A DNA stretch of 64,000 bases from Arthrobacter sp. SLBN-122 (GTDB lineage: Bacteria > Actinomycetota > Actinomycetes > Actinomycetales > Micrococcaceae): assembly GCF_006715165.1 (NCBI RefSeq), contig NZ_VFMS01000001.1:1860001-1924000 (forward strand), in the 5' to 3' direction. This document shows positions 17,992 to 26,587 of this stretch, one piece after another. Both the position numbers and the translations under genes were made by a program. Each line of letters starts with the position of its first letter. The first letter of the stretch is position 1. Below the pieces are notes generated by a model. That model did no database searches, had not been told where the DNA came from, and was given only the letters and a program-made list of their open reading frames with translations.

Positions 17992-18381
17992 ATGGCAGCT
18001 GGACGTTTACGGGTTTCGCCAACGACAACAAAGCCGGGGGATCGGCGCAGAATGCAGCGCTGTCTGCTGCATTCTGAGAGCACTCATAACTGAATAGGGG
18101 ATACGGGCGGTCGGAACAAGAAACGGGCAGGGGTGAAGTCAGTAGGGCTAGCCGCAAGGGTGGCGCCGTATGCAGCTCCAAGGCCCTCCGCTGCAATACG
18201 ACCGTTCATCCGGCCCTGGTGTCGTAGCGCCACGGAAGGCTGTAGGCCAACTTCCAACGACCCGATTCCAAATTTAGGAGGCATTCGCCCTTCCAAGACG
18301 GCCGCCGGCACCACGAGACGGGACGATCCGGATGCTACAAGCAAAAATCGGCTTCACCAGGATGGACGTAGAAGCCCACCA

Positions 18382-18420
18382 AGAAAAGAAAAGGCCCGAT
18401 TCGCGATGAATCGGGCCTTT
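18382..18420 (-). terminator. Rho-independent terminator of parA-parB
   Basis: AAAGGCCCGATTC (18390-18402) pairs with GAATCGGGCCTTT (18408-18420), a 13-bp stem with a 5-nt loop. Read on the minus strand it is followed by TCTTTTCTT. It ends the parB transcript 11 nt past the stop codon. Confidence 0.85.
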
Positions 18421-18430
18421 CGCTGCTGGA

Positions 18431-19729
18431 TCAGTTGGTCGAACCAGGGGCAAGTACATCCATGATTCGGTTCAAATCCTCAACGCTGGCAAACTCAATG
18501 CTGACTTTGCCCTTCCTGACACCAAGGGAAATCTTGACGTTGGTATCAAGGCGGTCGGAGAGCGACGATGCGAGATAGTCCAGACGCTCATGCCGGGCAC
18601 CGGGCCGCGGAATGTTGTTCTTCGCTGGCTTGGCAGGATCCTGATAAAGAGTCACTGCCTCCTCCGTGGCGCGGACAGACATTCCTTCGGCAACAATCTT
18701 CTGCGCAAGACGCTCCATGGCGGCAGCATCGGGAAGAGACAATAGAGCCCGGGCGTGGCCTGCGGAGAGCACACCGGCAGCAACACGCCGCTGCACCAGC
18801 GGGGGGAGCTTCAACAGTCGAAGCGTGTTGGACACCTGGGGACGGGAACGCCCGATGCGGTCCGCCAACTGCTCGTGGGTGGTACCGAAGTCCTCCAGGA
18901 GCTGCTGGTAAGCAGCAGCCTCTTCGAGAGGATTCAGCTGGCTGCGGTGTAGGTTCTCGAGCAGTGCATCCCGGAGGAGATCGTCATCCGTCGTGTCGCG
19001 GATAATGGCAGGGATGGTGTCCAACCCCGCTGCCTGCACGGCGCGCCACCGGCGCTCACCCATGACGAGCTCGTACGGCTCATTATCGTTTTCGGTTGAT
19101 GTCCGAACAACAATTGGCTGGAGGACACCGATCTCACGCACGGAGTGCACCAGCTCAGCCATGTCGTCTTCATCAAAGACATTCCGGGGCTGTTTGCGGT
19201 TCGGATGGATGTCGGACACCGGGATCTCCGCGAACCGCGCACCGGGAACTTCCACCAACTCAACACCGGAGTCCGCCCGTGTGTCCGCAGTGCCGGTCCT
19301 GGCCGGCTCTATGCTGTCCACGGCCGTATCCTCCGTCACCTCGGGGGCAGCCGCTGCTTCCACGACAGGGGAGGGTTCAGGCTTCTCATTCGAGCCCGCA
19401 GAAGCCTTCCTGGCAGGAGTCTTCTTCGTCGGCGTCTCATCAGCTGCAGGAGCGGACTTCTTAGCGTTACTACTCTTGTCCGAATCCGTCTTGGCAGAAG
19501 CTGCCTTGGCTGCAGACGGCCGCGCCCCAAGGGTAGCGGCGTCCTTGTCGCCTACCGTGACGTCGTCAGCTGCAGGTTGTTCCAAAGGCTCGGTCTTCTT
19601 CCGGCCCTCCGGAAAGAACAGGTCCACAGGTCGGGAAACCGCGCCACCGTTGCCGGCCCCATTGGTTGCAGCGGAACTCGGAATCAGCGCGCCAAGACCG
19701 CGGCCTAGGCCCCGTCGCTTCTCGCTCAT
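18431..19729 (-). CDS. parB: Chromosome-partitioning protein ParB
   Basis: Binds parS and spreads or slides along DNA as a CTP-dependent clamp. The 432-residue protein has a low-complexity Lys/Ala/Glu-rich N-terminus (to about 165), then the N-terminal ParB domain ([29 protein letters not shown] with the GERRxRA CTP-binding motif), the helix-turn-helix ([19 protein letters not shown]) and a C-terminal dimerisation domain ending DVLAPGSTN. The extreme N-terminus ([14 protein letters not shown]) carries the conserved ParA-contacting segment. It lies 66 nt downstream of parA; its binding sites flank it on the 3' side. Confidence 0.97.
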   Translation of the reverse strand: MSEKRRGLGRGLGALIPSSAATNGAGNGGAVSRPVDLFFPEGRKKTEPLEQPAADDVTVGDKDAATLGARPSAAKAASAKTDSDKSSNAKKSAPAADETPTKKTPARKASAGSNEKPEPSPVVEAAAAPEVTEDTAVDSIEPARTGTADTRADSGVELVEVPGARFAEIPVSDIHPNRKQPRNVFDEDDMAELVHSVREIGVLQPIVVRTSTENDNEPYELVMGERRWRAVQAAGLDTIPAIIRDTTDDDLLRDALLENLHRSQLNPLEEAAAYQQLLEDFGTTHEQLADRIGRSRPQVSNTLRLLKLPPLVQRRVAAGVLSAGHARALLSLPDAAAMERLAQKIVAEGMSVRATEEAVTLYQDPAKPAKNNIPRPGARHERLDYLASSLSDRLDTNVKISLGVRKGKVSIEFASVEDLNRIMDVLAPGSTN

Positions 19730-19795
19730 GGGTAAATCCCTCCAGTGGTAGAGCCCCGGACCAGCCAGGCTCCGTGCGTTGCGGTATTGAAGATT

Positions 19796-20878
19796 TTAGC
19801 GTTCGGCTATTTCGGCAGCGGCTTCCAGGTAGGACAGTGCACCACTCGAGGACGGATCGTAGGTCATGACCGTCTGCTGGTAGCTGGGGGCCTCTGAAAT
19901 GCGCACCGACCGCGGCACCACGGCCGAGAGAACCTGATCGGGGAAGTGCTGCCGTACCTCCGCTGCGACTTGTGCCGCAAGATTGGTGCGGCCGTCATAC
20001 ATCGTCAGAAGGATGGTGGAAACAACGAGGTCCGCATTGAGGTGCTTCTGGATCATCTCGATGTTCTTGAGGAGCTGGCTCAGGCCTTCCAAGGCGTAGT
20101 ACTCGCACTGGATGGGGATCAGTACTTCACTGGCTGCGCAGAAAGCATTGACTGTCAGCAGACCCAGGCTGGGAGGGCAGTCAATGAACACGTAATCCAG
20201 TCGCTCTTCACCGTTCTTCTCGCGGGTCTTCGCGTAGACATCAATGGCGCGGCGCAACCGCTGTTCCCGGGCCACGAGCGACACCAGTTCGATCTCGGCA
20301 CCTGCAAGGTGGATGGTGGCCGGGGCGCAGATGAGTTTGCCTATGTCCGGGCAGGGGGCAACAACATCGGCCAGCGGTACGTCATTGATCAAAACATCGT
20401 AGATGCTGTCCACATCGGCATGGTGTTCGATGCCCAACGCGGTGGAAGCGTTGCCCTGCGGGTCGATATCGATAACCAGGACGTTCAGTCCAGCCGCCGC
20501 CAAAGCCGCGGCAATGTTCACGGTAGTGGTGGTCTTGCCGACGCCACCCTTTTGATTTGAAACAGTGAAGATCCGGGTCTTTTCGGGCCGGGGCAGCTGG
20601 CGGCCCATCAGTCGTTCACGGCGTTTCGTTTCGTGGGCAAGCTCGCGCGCGATGGGACTTGAGTCATCAATGGCATCAATAACGTTCGAACGACCACCCG
20701 CGGTTGTTTCACGTGAAACTGCACCGGTGGAAGGCGCTGAACCAACCGCTTTAGGGTGATTTCCACCCCGACCGGGAGCCATAGCGGTGCCCGCCAACCC
20801 CGACCCAGCGACAGAACGTGCCGACCCCAAAGACACAAACGGTGGGATCCGTTGTGCGGAGGCTTCACTACTGGTCAC
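19796..20878 (-). CDS. parA: Chromosome-partitioning ATPase ParA
   Basis: A deviant-Walker ATPase that moves ParB-parS complexes. The 360-residue protein has the motif NQKGGVGKTTTTVNIAAALA (about 112-131), the A' motif DIDPQGNAS, and YVFIDCPPSLGLLT. The first 100 residues are unstructured and poorly conserved, so the exact start (GTG at 20878) is uncertain. A parS site lies inside this N-terminal extension and is translated as V-S-R-E-T, so both DNA and protein sequence are under constraint there. It precedes parB and follows rsmG. Confidence 0.96.
   Translation of the reverse strand: MTSSEASAQRIPPFVSLGSARSVAGSGLAGTAMAPGRGGNHPKAVGSAPSTGAVSRETTAGGRSNVIDAIDDSSPIARELAHETKRRERLMGRQLPRPEKTRIFTVSNQKGGVGKTTTTVNIAAALAAAGLNVLVIDIDPQGNASTALGIEHHADVDSIYDVLINDVPLADVVAPCPDIGKLICAPATIHLAGAEIELVSLVAREQRLRRAIDVYAKTREKNGEERLDYVFIDCPPSLGLLTVNAFCAASEVLIPIQCEYYALEGLSQLLKNIEMIQKHLNADLVVSTILLTMYDGRTNLAAQVAAEVRQHFPDQVLSAVVPRSVRISEAPSYQQTVMTYDPSSSGALSYLEAAAEIAER
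20705..20720. other. parS: parS site 9, inside the parA coding sequence
   Basis: TGTTTCACGTGAAACT, 15 of 16 positions, in the disordered 5' part of parA, about 2.7 kb from site 8 and on the other side of parB. Confidence 0.92.
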
Positions 20879-20967
20879 TGGGGCACGCTCACTCTCGTTC
20901 AGCCAATTTTGCTGCCGTTGTCTAGCCTAACCGCTCCGGCCTGCTGACAGCCGTCAGCAGGCCCGCA

Positions 20968-21618
20968 TTAGGACTTCTTTTGGGACTTGTTCACCACGAT
21001 GCGGACCACCGTGGTGGGCTCCTCCAGGAGATGGTCGCCGACGGTCAGCACGGAGGTCTCGACACCACCCAGTTTGCGGATGGTCTTGGCCGCCTTTTCG
21101 ATCTCCTCGCCCGCACTCCGGCCCTTGATGGCCACCACTTCACCGTGGCCCCCAAGAAGCGGGATGGTCAGGCCGGCAAGGTTGGTCAACGCGGATACGG
21201 CCCGGGCCGTCACCACGTCGGCCTCCACCTGTCCTACCGCCAGCTCAGCCCGCGTGCGCATCACCGTGACATTGTCCAGGCCGAGGTCATCGACCACTTC
21301 CTGGAGCCAGATCACGCGGCGCTCCAACGGTTCAATGAGCGTCAGCTCAAGGTCGGGACGGGCGATGGCAAGGCAAAGCCCCGGCAGTCCGGCGCCGCTT
21401 CCGACGTCGGCAACGTGGCTTCCCTGGGCAATCTCACTTTCGATGACAGCACAATTGAGCACGTGGCGACTCCACAGGCGTGGAACCTCACGCGGCCCAA
21501 TCAGGCCGCGCTCCGTCCCGGACGTGGCCAGGTGCTCCACGTAGCGCTTGGCCAGTTCCAGGCGGTCGCCGAAGATCTTCTCAGCAGCGCGAAGCTCTGC
21601 TGCCGTGATGTCAACCAT
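20968..21618 (-). CDS. rsmG: 16S rRNA (guanine-527-N7)-methyltransferase RsmG
   Basis: Methylates G527 of 16S rRNA using SAM. The 216-residue protein shows the family signature from RLWSRHVLNCAVI through the SAM-binding glycine motif VADVGSGAGLPGLCLAIARP (about 69-88) to the acidic second-strand residue in LTLIEPLERR. Loss of this gene commonly gives low-level streptomycin resistance. It sits in the conserved jag-rsmG-parA order, 20 nt after jag. Confidence 0.96.
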   Translation of the reverse strand: MVDITAAELRAAEKIFGDRLELAKRYVEHLATSGTERGLIGPREVPRLWSRHVLNCAVIESEIAQGSHVADVGSGAGLPGLCLAIARPDLELTLIEPLERRVIWLQEVVDDLGLDNVTVMRTRAELAVGQVEADVVTARAVSALTNLAGLTIPLLGGHGEVVAIKGRSAGEEIEKAAKTIRKLGGVETSVLTVGDHLLEEPTTVVRIVVNKSQKKS

Positions 21619-21638
21619 GGTTATCGGGTCAGCATTCT

Positions 21639-22202
21639 CTAGTCTGCGGAAACAACAATGTGGCGTCCGGCGCCTTCGCCCTCGGACTCACTCACGAGGC
21701 CGAGGTCGGCCACGGCGTCGTGCACGATCTTGCGTTCGTAAGCGCTCATCGGTTCCAGCGCCACAGACTTGCCGGTTTCCTTGACAGACGCTGCCGCATC
21801 TTCGGCGATCTTCTGCAAATGGCCGGTGCGTTCCTGCCGATAGCCATTAATGTCCAGGACAAGCCGGGAACGGTTCTCTGTGGCGGACAGGACAGCCAGC
21901 CGGGTGAGCTCCTGGAGGGCCTCGAGGACCTCACCGTCTTCGCCAACCAGGCCTTCAAGCCCTTCGGATTCCTCTTCGGCAACAATGGAGATATACGTCC
22001 GGCCGTTGCGAACCTCAATGTCGATGTCGCCATCGATGTCGGCGATGTCCAGCAGTTCCTCCAGGTAGTCTGCGGCCACCTCCCCCTCTTCCTCGAGGCG
22101 GCTGGCGGCAGAGCCCTTGGGGGACGAAGCATCCTGGTTCACGGACTCGTCCTGATCTTCGATCTCTTCAGAGAAGGCGTGCTCAGTGCTCTCGGCTGAC
22201 AT
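21639..22202 (-). CDS. jag: RNA-binding protein KhpB/Jag (KH-R3H)
   Basis: A 187-residue cytoplasmic RNA-binding protein. An acidic Ser/Glu-rich N-terminus precedes a KH-like domain (about 55-120; DIDIEVRNGRTYISIV) and an R3H domain (SAYERKIVHDAVADLGL, about 152-187). The Jag_N domain of firmicute proteins is missing, as is normal for actinobacteria. The ATG overlaps the yidC stop by one base (TAATG), so translation is coupled to the insertase gene. Confidence 0.93.
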   Translation of the reverse strand: MSAESTEHAFSEEIEDQDESVNQDASSPKGSAASRLEEEGEVAADYLEELLDIADIDGDIDIEVRNGRTYISIVAEEESEGLEGLVGEDGEVLEALQELTRLAVLSATENRSRLVLDINGYRQERTGHLQKIAEDAAASVKETGKSVALEPMSAYERKIVHDAVADLGLVSESEGEGAGRHIVVSAD

Positions 22203-23170
22203 TACTTCTTCTTCCTGTTCTTGCGCTGGGGCTGGACGCGCTGTCCCTTGATCTCAACTGCGGAGGAGCCGGCGGCGTCGACTGCGTCATCCCGCTTGCC
22301 GGTGAGGACGGACAAGGCCGGCAGGCCCTTTGCGGCACGGCGCTCGGCGAGGGCCTTGGCTGCGGGGGATCCCGGCGTCGGCATGCGGCGGATCACGAAG
22401 AACTGCTGGCCCATGGTCCAGAGGTTGGTGGTGGTCCAGTAGATGAGGACACCGATGGGGAAGTTGATGCCGCCCACGCCAAAGACAAGCGGCAGGATGT
22501 ACAGCATCATTTTCTGCTGGCGCATGAACGGGCTGGCCATGGCCTCTTCAGACATGTTCTTGGCCATGATCTGCTTCTGCGTGATGAACTGCGAGGCGGT
22601 CATAGCCAGGATCATCACGATCGAAAGGATCCACACAGCAACCTGGTTGCCGCCGCCGCCATGCAACAGGGATGCTGAGAGTGGGGCGCCGAAAATGCTG
22701 GACTCATCGAACTGCACCACCTGCTCGTGGCTCATGGCACCGATGCCTGCACCAGTCTGGCGCGCTGCAGTGATGCCTGACAACACCTGGAACAGGGCGA
22801 AGAAGAACGGCATCTGGATCAGCATGGGAAGGCAGGCCGAGAACGGGTTGGTCCCGTGCTTCTTGTACATGGCCATCTGTTCCTGGGCCATGGCCTGTCG
22901 GGACAGCTGGTCGGTCTTGCCCTTGTACTTGTCCTGGAGCTTCTTCAGGTCGGGCTGCAGGAGCTGCATGCCGCGCTGCGCCTTGATCTGCTTCACGAAT
23001 ACCGGAATCAGGGCTGCACGGATCACCAGCACCAGTCCGATGATGGACAAGGTCCAGGTCCAGCCGTTCGCAGCAGGCATCCCGATGGCGCTCAGGCCAT
23101 CGTGGAATCCGATCATGATGATGGAAACCAGCCACTTGAACGGGGCCATGATTGTTCCAAAGAAGTCCAT
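22202..23170 (-). CDS. yidC: Membrane protein insertase YidC
   Basis: Inserts proteins into the plasma membrane alone or with SecYEG. The 322-residue protein has five hydrophobic segments, the substrate-groove arginine region after 'LVLVIRAALIPVFVKQIKAQ', a cytoplasmic coiled loop (QPDLKKLQDKYKGK), and a basic C-terminal tail (QPQRKNRKKK) suited to ribosome contact. It is preceded by yidD and followed by jag in the usual order. Confidence 0.95.
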   Translation of the reverse strand: MDFFGTIMAPFKWLVSIIMIGFHDGLSAIGMPAANGWTWTLSIIGLVLVIRAALIPVFVKQIKAQRGMQLLQPDLKKLQDKYKGKTDQLSRQAMAQEQMAMYKKHGTNPFSACLPMLIQMPFFFALFQVLSGITAARQTGAGIGAMSHEQVVQFDESSIFGAPLSASLLHGGGGNQVAVWILSIVMILAMTASQFITQKQIMAKNMSEEAMASPFMRQQKMMLYILPLVFGVGGINFPIGVLIYWTTTNLWTMGQQFFVIRRMPTPGSPAAKALAERRAAKGLPALSVLTGKRDDAVDAAGSSAVEIKGQRVQPQRKNRKKK

Positions 23171-23185
23171 ACTTATCCCTATTCG

Positions 23186-23578
23186 TCAGGCCGCACTGCG
23201 GCCTTCTTCATCAGTCCGAGCAACCAGGTACCGGTCCGGATTGTTCAGCACAACAATTGTGGGGGTCTGGCCTGCTGGCCATTCCCTGCGGCCGGCGGGG
23301 ACGTGGTCCACTCCGCCGGCGTTCCATGGATGGCAGTGGCCAAGGCGCCGGGCCGCGAGCCAGCTCCCCTTGACGGCACCATGGACGGTGACCGCTTCAA
23401 GGGCATAGGCCGAGCATGAAGGGAAGAATCGGCAGACCTGCCCGTACAAGGGAGAAACCACCTTGCGGTAGGCCATCAGTAGAAGGATGAGGATGGTCCG
23501 GGGCAGGTTCCAGAGGAAGCTGCCGACGGCGGCGGCCAGGCTGCGGAAAAGGGCGACGACGGCGGTGGCGTTAGGCAC
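23186..23578 (-). CDS. yidD: Membrane protein insertion efficiency factor YidD
   Basis: A 130-residue protein assisting YidC. The conserved core is RKVVSPLYGQVCRFFPSCS followed by YALEAVTVHGAVKGSWLAARRLGHCHPWNAGG, with the three cysteines of the family (PSCS, GHCHPW and the QVC residue). The N-terminal hydrophobic stretch (about 20-40) anchors it to the membrane face. The C-terminal 35 residues are an extension not typical of the family core. The start overlaps the rnpA end by 8 nt. Confidence 0.93.
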   Translation of the reverse strand: MPNATAVVALFRSLAAAVGSFLWNLPRTILILLLMAYRKVVSPLYGQVCRFFPSCSAYALEAVTVHGAVKGSWLAARRLGHCHPWNAGGVDHVPAGRREWPAGQTPTIVVLNNPDRYLVARTDEEGRSAA

Positions 23579-23981
23579 GCGTTGTCCCCTCCTGTTTTGT
23601 ACCGGCCGAACCTGTCGCGGCAGCCCGTGGAGGGCGGCCTGCCAGCCGGTTCAGCGTAGATTCCAGTGCAGCGTTGTAGTCCGACAGCAGCTGATCCCAA
23701 CTGGCCGACGCGGACGCCGGAAGCGCCCGAACCACGATAGCCAGTCCCGTACGGTGCTCGCGCAACGAGGCAGCAGCTGCTTCTCTCAGTCTCCTCTTAA
23801 CGAGGTTCCTGACCACAGCGTTCCCTACACTCTTGGAAACAATGAACCCGATCCGGCTGGGTTCGTCGGCAGCAATGGCTGCCGCATATAACACTACGTT
23901 CCGGCGCCCATTGCGGACACCGGAACGTACAGTTGTTGAAAAATCGGTTGAGGTCCTCAAGCGGTTGCGGGCGGCCAGCAC
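23571..23981 (-). CDS. rnpA: Ribonuclease P protein component
   Basis: The protein subunit of RNase P, which trims tRNA 5' ends. The 136-residue protein has the RNR signature VKRRLREAAAASLREH (about 60-75) after IGFIVSKSVGNAVVRN. The last 25 residues form a Gly/Thr/Ala-rich tail. It lies 40 nt downstream of rpmH and overlaps yidD. Confidence 0.95.
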   Translation of the reverse strand: MLAARNRLRTSTDFSTTVRSGVRNGRRNVVLYAAAIAADEPSRIGFIVSKSVGNAVVRNLVKRRLREAAAASLREHRTGLAIVVRALPASASASWDQLLSDYNAALESTLNRLAGRPPRAAATGSAGTKQEGTTRA

Positions 23982-24021
23982 CTTAAACTCGCAAAGGGAT
24001 GTCTACCGACAAGCCAGTTAT

Positions 24022-24159
24022 TTAGGCCGACAGTTCGGTGCGGCCCTTGCCACGACGGGCTGCCAAGATAGCACGGCCGGCACGGGTACGCATACGAAGG
24101 CGGAAGCCGTGCTTCTTGGCTCGACGGCGGTTATTCGGCTGAAAAGTCCGCTTGCTCAC
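24022..24159 (-). CDS. rpmH: 50S ribosomal protein L34
   Basis: A 45-residue basic protein, [20 protein letters not shown] at the start and GKGRTELSA at the end, which matches L34 over its whole length. Initiation is at GTG 24157-24159 behind a GGAG site 8 nt away. It is the first gene of the rpmH-rnpA-yidD-yidC-jag block and points away from dnaA. Confidence 0.97.
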   Translation of the reverse strand: MSKRTFQPNNRRRAKKHGFRLRMRTRAGRAILAARRGKGRTELSA

Positions 24160-24199
24160 GTTAGTTACTCCAGTGGATCAAAGGTGCGCCCACCCGATC

Positions 24200-24227
24200 A
24201 GTATGGGGAAGAACTGGCCGACGCTAA
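24200..24227 (-). promoter_or_regulatory. Candidate promoter of the rpmH operon
   Basis: On the minus strand TTAGCG (24227-24222) and CATACT (24205-24200) are separated by 16 bp, 40 bp before the rpmH start. The match is moderate. Confidence 0.35.
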
Positions 24228-24627
24228 GTTTTGTATATGCACGCTTCCCCCGGCTGCCCTGACGCACTGCGCCTGGGGAGTTCAGATGGGGCCAAAAAGC
24301 GGACACAAAGGACTTCACAACGTTAGGGCAATTTGCGGCTCCGAGTCAAACCGGAAGGGTCCTCCCCAGCTGTGCCCAGCTGTGCCTAAGTATCCCCAAC
24401 AGCCTGTGGATGAAGTGGCTCACAGGGGCGTTTGAAGAACCACACCAGTGTAATTATCCACAGCCGGATCCCCAGCTATCTTCTAGGCTTTTCATCCCCT
24501 AGAGTGTCCCAGTAGCCGATTATCCACGCACTGTGCATAACCCTGTGGATTAAATGGGGCCAGCACCCTGGTTCCGGACTTGGGCTGCAGGCAATGCAGG
24601 CAAAGCAAGTTTTGAGGGAACCGATTG
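24228..24627. other. rpmH-dnaA intergenic region with DnaA boxes
   Basis: It contains TGTGGATGA (24405), TTATCCACA (24454), TTATCCACG (24520), TGTGCATAA (24532) and TGTGGATTA (24544). Boxes in both orientations upstream of dnaA are expected for autoregulation of dnaA and may be part of a bipartite origin. The dnaA ribosome binding site GAGGG is at about 24614. Confidence 0.8.
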
Positions 24628-26049
24628 ATGACAGTAGACGAAGCCAACCACGCCAATACTGTCGGAAGTTCCTGGCGCCGGGTTGTAAGCCTGCTGGAAC
24701 AGGACCACCGCGTATCACCACGCCAGAGGGGCTTTGTCATCCTCGCCCAGGCACAGGGCCTCATTGGTTCCACCCTCCTGGTTGCCGTCCCCAACGAACT
24801 CACCAGGGAAGTGCTGCAGACCCAGGTCAAGGACGCCCTGGATGATGCCCTGCACAACGTCTTCTCCGAGGACATCCGCTGCGCCATCGACGTCGATACC
24901 GACCTGGTTCCCATCCACGAAGAGCCCGAGCCCGTCGTCGAACCGGCTTACGCACCCGACCAGCTGATCGAGCAGAAGCCGCAGCCAATGCTGCCCAGCA
25001 CTTCGCACGAATTCGGCCGGCTGAACCCTAAGTACGTCTTCGATACCTTCGTGATCGGTTCCTCGAACCGCTTTGCGCACGCCGCCGCCGTCGCGGTAGC
25101 CGAAGCGCCGGCCAAGGCCTACAACCCACTGTTCATCTACGGTGACTCCGGACTGGGCAAGACCCACCTCCTGCACGCGATCGGCCACTACGCCCGGCGG
25201 CTCTACAGCGGAATCCGTGTCCGCTACGTCAACTCCGAAGAATTCACCAACGACTTCATCAACTCAATCCGGGACGACGAGGGCGCCAGCTTCAAGACCA
25301 CGTACCGGAATGTGGACGTGCTGCTCATTGATGACATCCAGTTCCTGGCCGGCAAGGACCGGACGCTGGAGGAGTTCTTCCACACGTTCAACTCGCTGCA
25401 CAACAACAACAAGCAGGTGGTCATCACCTCGGACCAGCCGCCCAAGCTGCTGGCGGGGTTCGAGGACCGCATGAAGTCCCGGTTCGAGTGGGGCCTGCTG
25501 ACGGACATCCAGCCGCCGGAACTCGAAACCCGTATCGCCATCCTCCGCAAGAAGGCACTGAGCGAGGGCCTGTCGGCGCCGGATGATGCCCTGGAGTACA
25601 TCGCTTCCAAGATTTCCAGCAACATCCGGGAGCTTGAAGGCGCATTGATCCGGGTGACGGCCTTCGCAAGCCTGAACCGCCAGCCCGTGGACGTAGCCCT
25701 TGCGGAAATGGTCCTGAAGGACCTGATCACCGACGACGGCGCGCAGGAGATCACGTCCGCCCAGATCCTCCAGCAGACGGCCGACTACTTCAAACTCAGC
25801 ATGGAAGAACTGTGCAGCAAGTCCCGGACCCGGACGCTGGTTACGGCACGGCAGATCGCCATGTACCTCTGCCGGGAACTGACTGACATGTCGCTTCCCA
25901 AGATCGGACAGGAACTTGGCGGCCGCGACCACACCACGGTGATCCACGCCGACCGCAAGATCCGCGAGCTGATGGCCGAGCGCCGTGTGATCTACAACCA
26001 GGTGACAGAGCTGACCAACCGGATCAAGCAGCAACAACGCGACTCCTGA
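24628..26049 (+). CDS. dnaA: Chromosomal replication initiator DnaA
   Basis: Binds DnaA boxes and opens oriC. The 473-residue protein has domain I (about 10-95), a short acidic/Pro linker, the AAA+ core with Walker [10 protein letters not shown] (172-180), Walker [13 protein letters not shown], sensor and arginine-finger regions, and the C-terminal DnaA signature [15 protein letters not shown] for box recognition. ATG 24628 follows GAGGGAACC; an adjacent TTG at 24625 is an alternative. Domain II is short compared with streptomycete DnaA. Confidence 0.98.
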   Translation: MTVDEANHANTVGSSWRRVVSLLEQDHRVSPRQRGFVILAQAQGLIGSTLLVAVPNELTREVLQTQVKDALDDALHNVFSEDIRCAIDVDTDLVPIHEEPEPVVEPAYAPDQLIEQKPQPMLPSTSHEFGRLNPKYVFDTFVIGSSNRFAHAAAVAVAEAPAKAYNPLFIYGDSGLGKTHLLHAIGHYARRLYSGIRVRYVNSEEFTNDFINSIRDDEGASFKTTYRNVDVLLIDDIQFLAGKDRTLEEFFHTFNSLHNNNKQVVITSDQPPKLLAGFEDRMKSRFEWGLLTDIQPPELETRIAILRKKALSEGLSAPDDALEYIASKISSNIRELEGALIRVTAFASLNRQPVDVALAEMVLKDLITDDGAQEITSAQILQQTADYFKLSMEELCSKSRTRTLVTARQIAMYLCRELTDMSLPKIGQELGGRDHTTVIHADRKIRELMAERRVIYNQVTELTNRIKQQQRDS

Positions 26050-26587
26050 ATCCACATCGAGCCCGCTGCTCTATACCTTATTAACAGGGGCATGTGGATA
26101 AGGCTGTGGATAGTTAAGGGGACAAGCGCGGTTAATGGGCTTAAAACCCTTAAGGCGTCTGTGGATCGTTAAAAACAGGCCTTGGCGTTGTCCCCATCCA
26201 CACCCTGTTTAAAACCCAGTTAACGCACACTCCGTGAACAGGTCTTAACCGCGGAACGGCGGGGCAGGACCAGGTTATCCACAGTTTCCACAGCAGTTAT
26301 TAACACTACGAATCCCAAAAAATTGAATTCCCTCAAACAACAAGATCGATGCGGGTGTCCGACGAGGGGGCCTTCCGGCCCCAAAGCGGGCCGGACCGGA
26401 TCATGGGGGATGGGTTAATCCCGGATCTTCCGGCTAAGCTGTCAGCAGCGCTCCCATCCCTGGGTTTTTGTGTGGTTTCGGTCCGAACGGACCATGCACC
26501 AGCCAGGGTGCGCCCAACTTCTTCCGGAGTTTCCCCTCGAGATTCCCTGGTTTACATGGCAGCAGCAATGAAAGGCGGCACCCTTCC
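26050..26587. other. oriC: Origin of replication oriC (dnaA-dnaN intergenic region)
   Basis: The 538-bp spacer has DnaA boxes TGTGGATAA (26093), TGTGGATAG (26105), TGTGGATCG (26160), TTATCCACA (26275) and TTTCCACA (26285). It also has clustered TTAAC/GTTAA elements and AT-rich stretches such as 26287-26340 (including AAAAAATTGAATTCC), the richest A+T run around here and a candidate unwinding element. Position between dnaA and dnaN is the standard actinobacterial oriC. The right part (26341-26587) is the dnaN leader. Confidence 0.88.

Larger units (their letters stand above)
14488..18381. other. Gene-poor centromere-like region with parS array and DnaA boxes
   Basis: About 3.9 kb between trxA and parB holds no frame I can accept as a gene: the open frames are short, overlap each other on both strands, lack ribosome binding sites and recognisable domains, and have no consistent codon bias. 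The G+C content looks lower than in the flanking genes. What it does hold is eight 16-bp parS palindromes on a spacing of 24 bp to about 0.8 kb and a tandem set of DnaA boxes around 16170-16225 and 16550-16582. The likely role is the ParB loading zone (centromere) of the chromosome. Confidence 0.75.

Noticed and set aside
16906..18196. Several 110-190-codon frames on the minus strand in the parS region
   Set aside because: parS palindromes are translated in several of them as VSRET in unrelated contexts; no ribosome binding sites or consistent codon bias.
26341..26587. A short gene upstream of dnaN (frame 26349-26591)
   Set aside because: It has no ribosome binding site, overlaps the dnaN start and lies in the dnaN leader.
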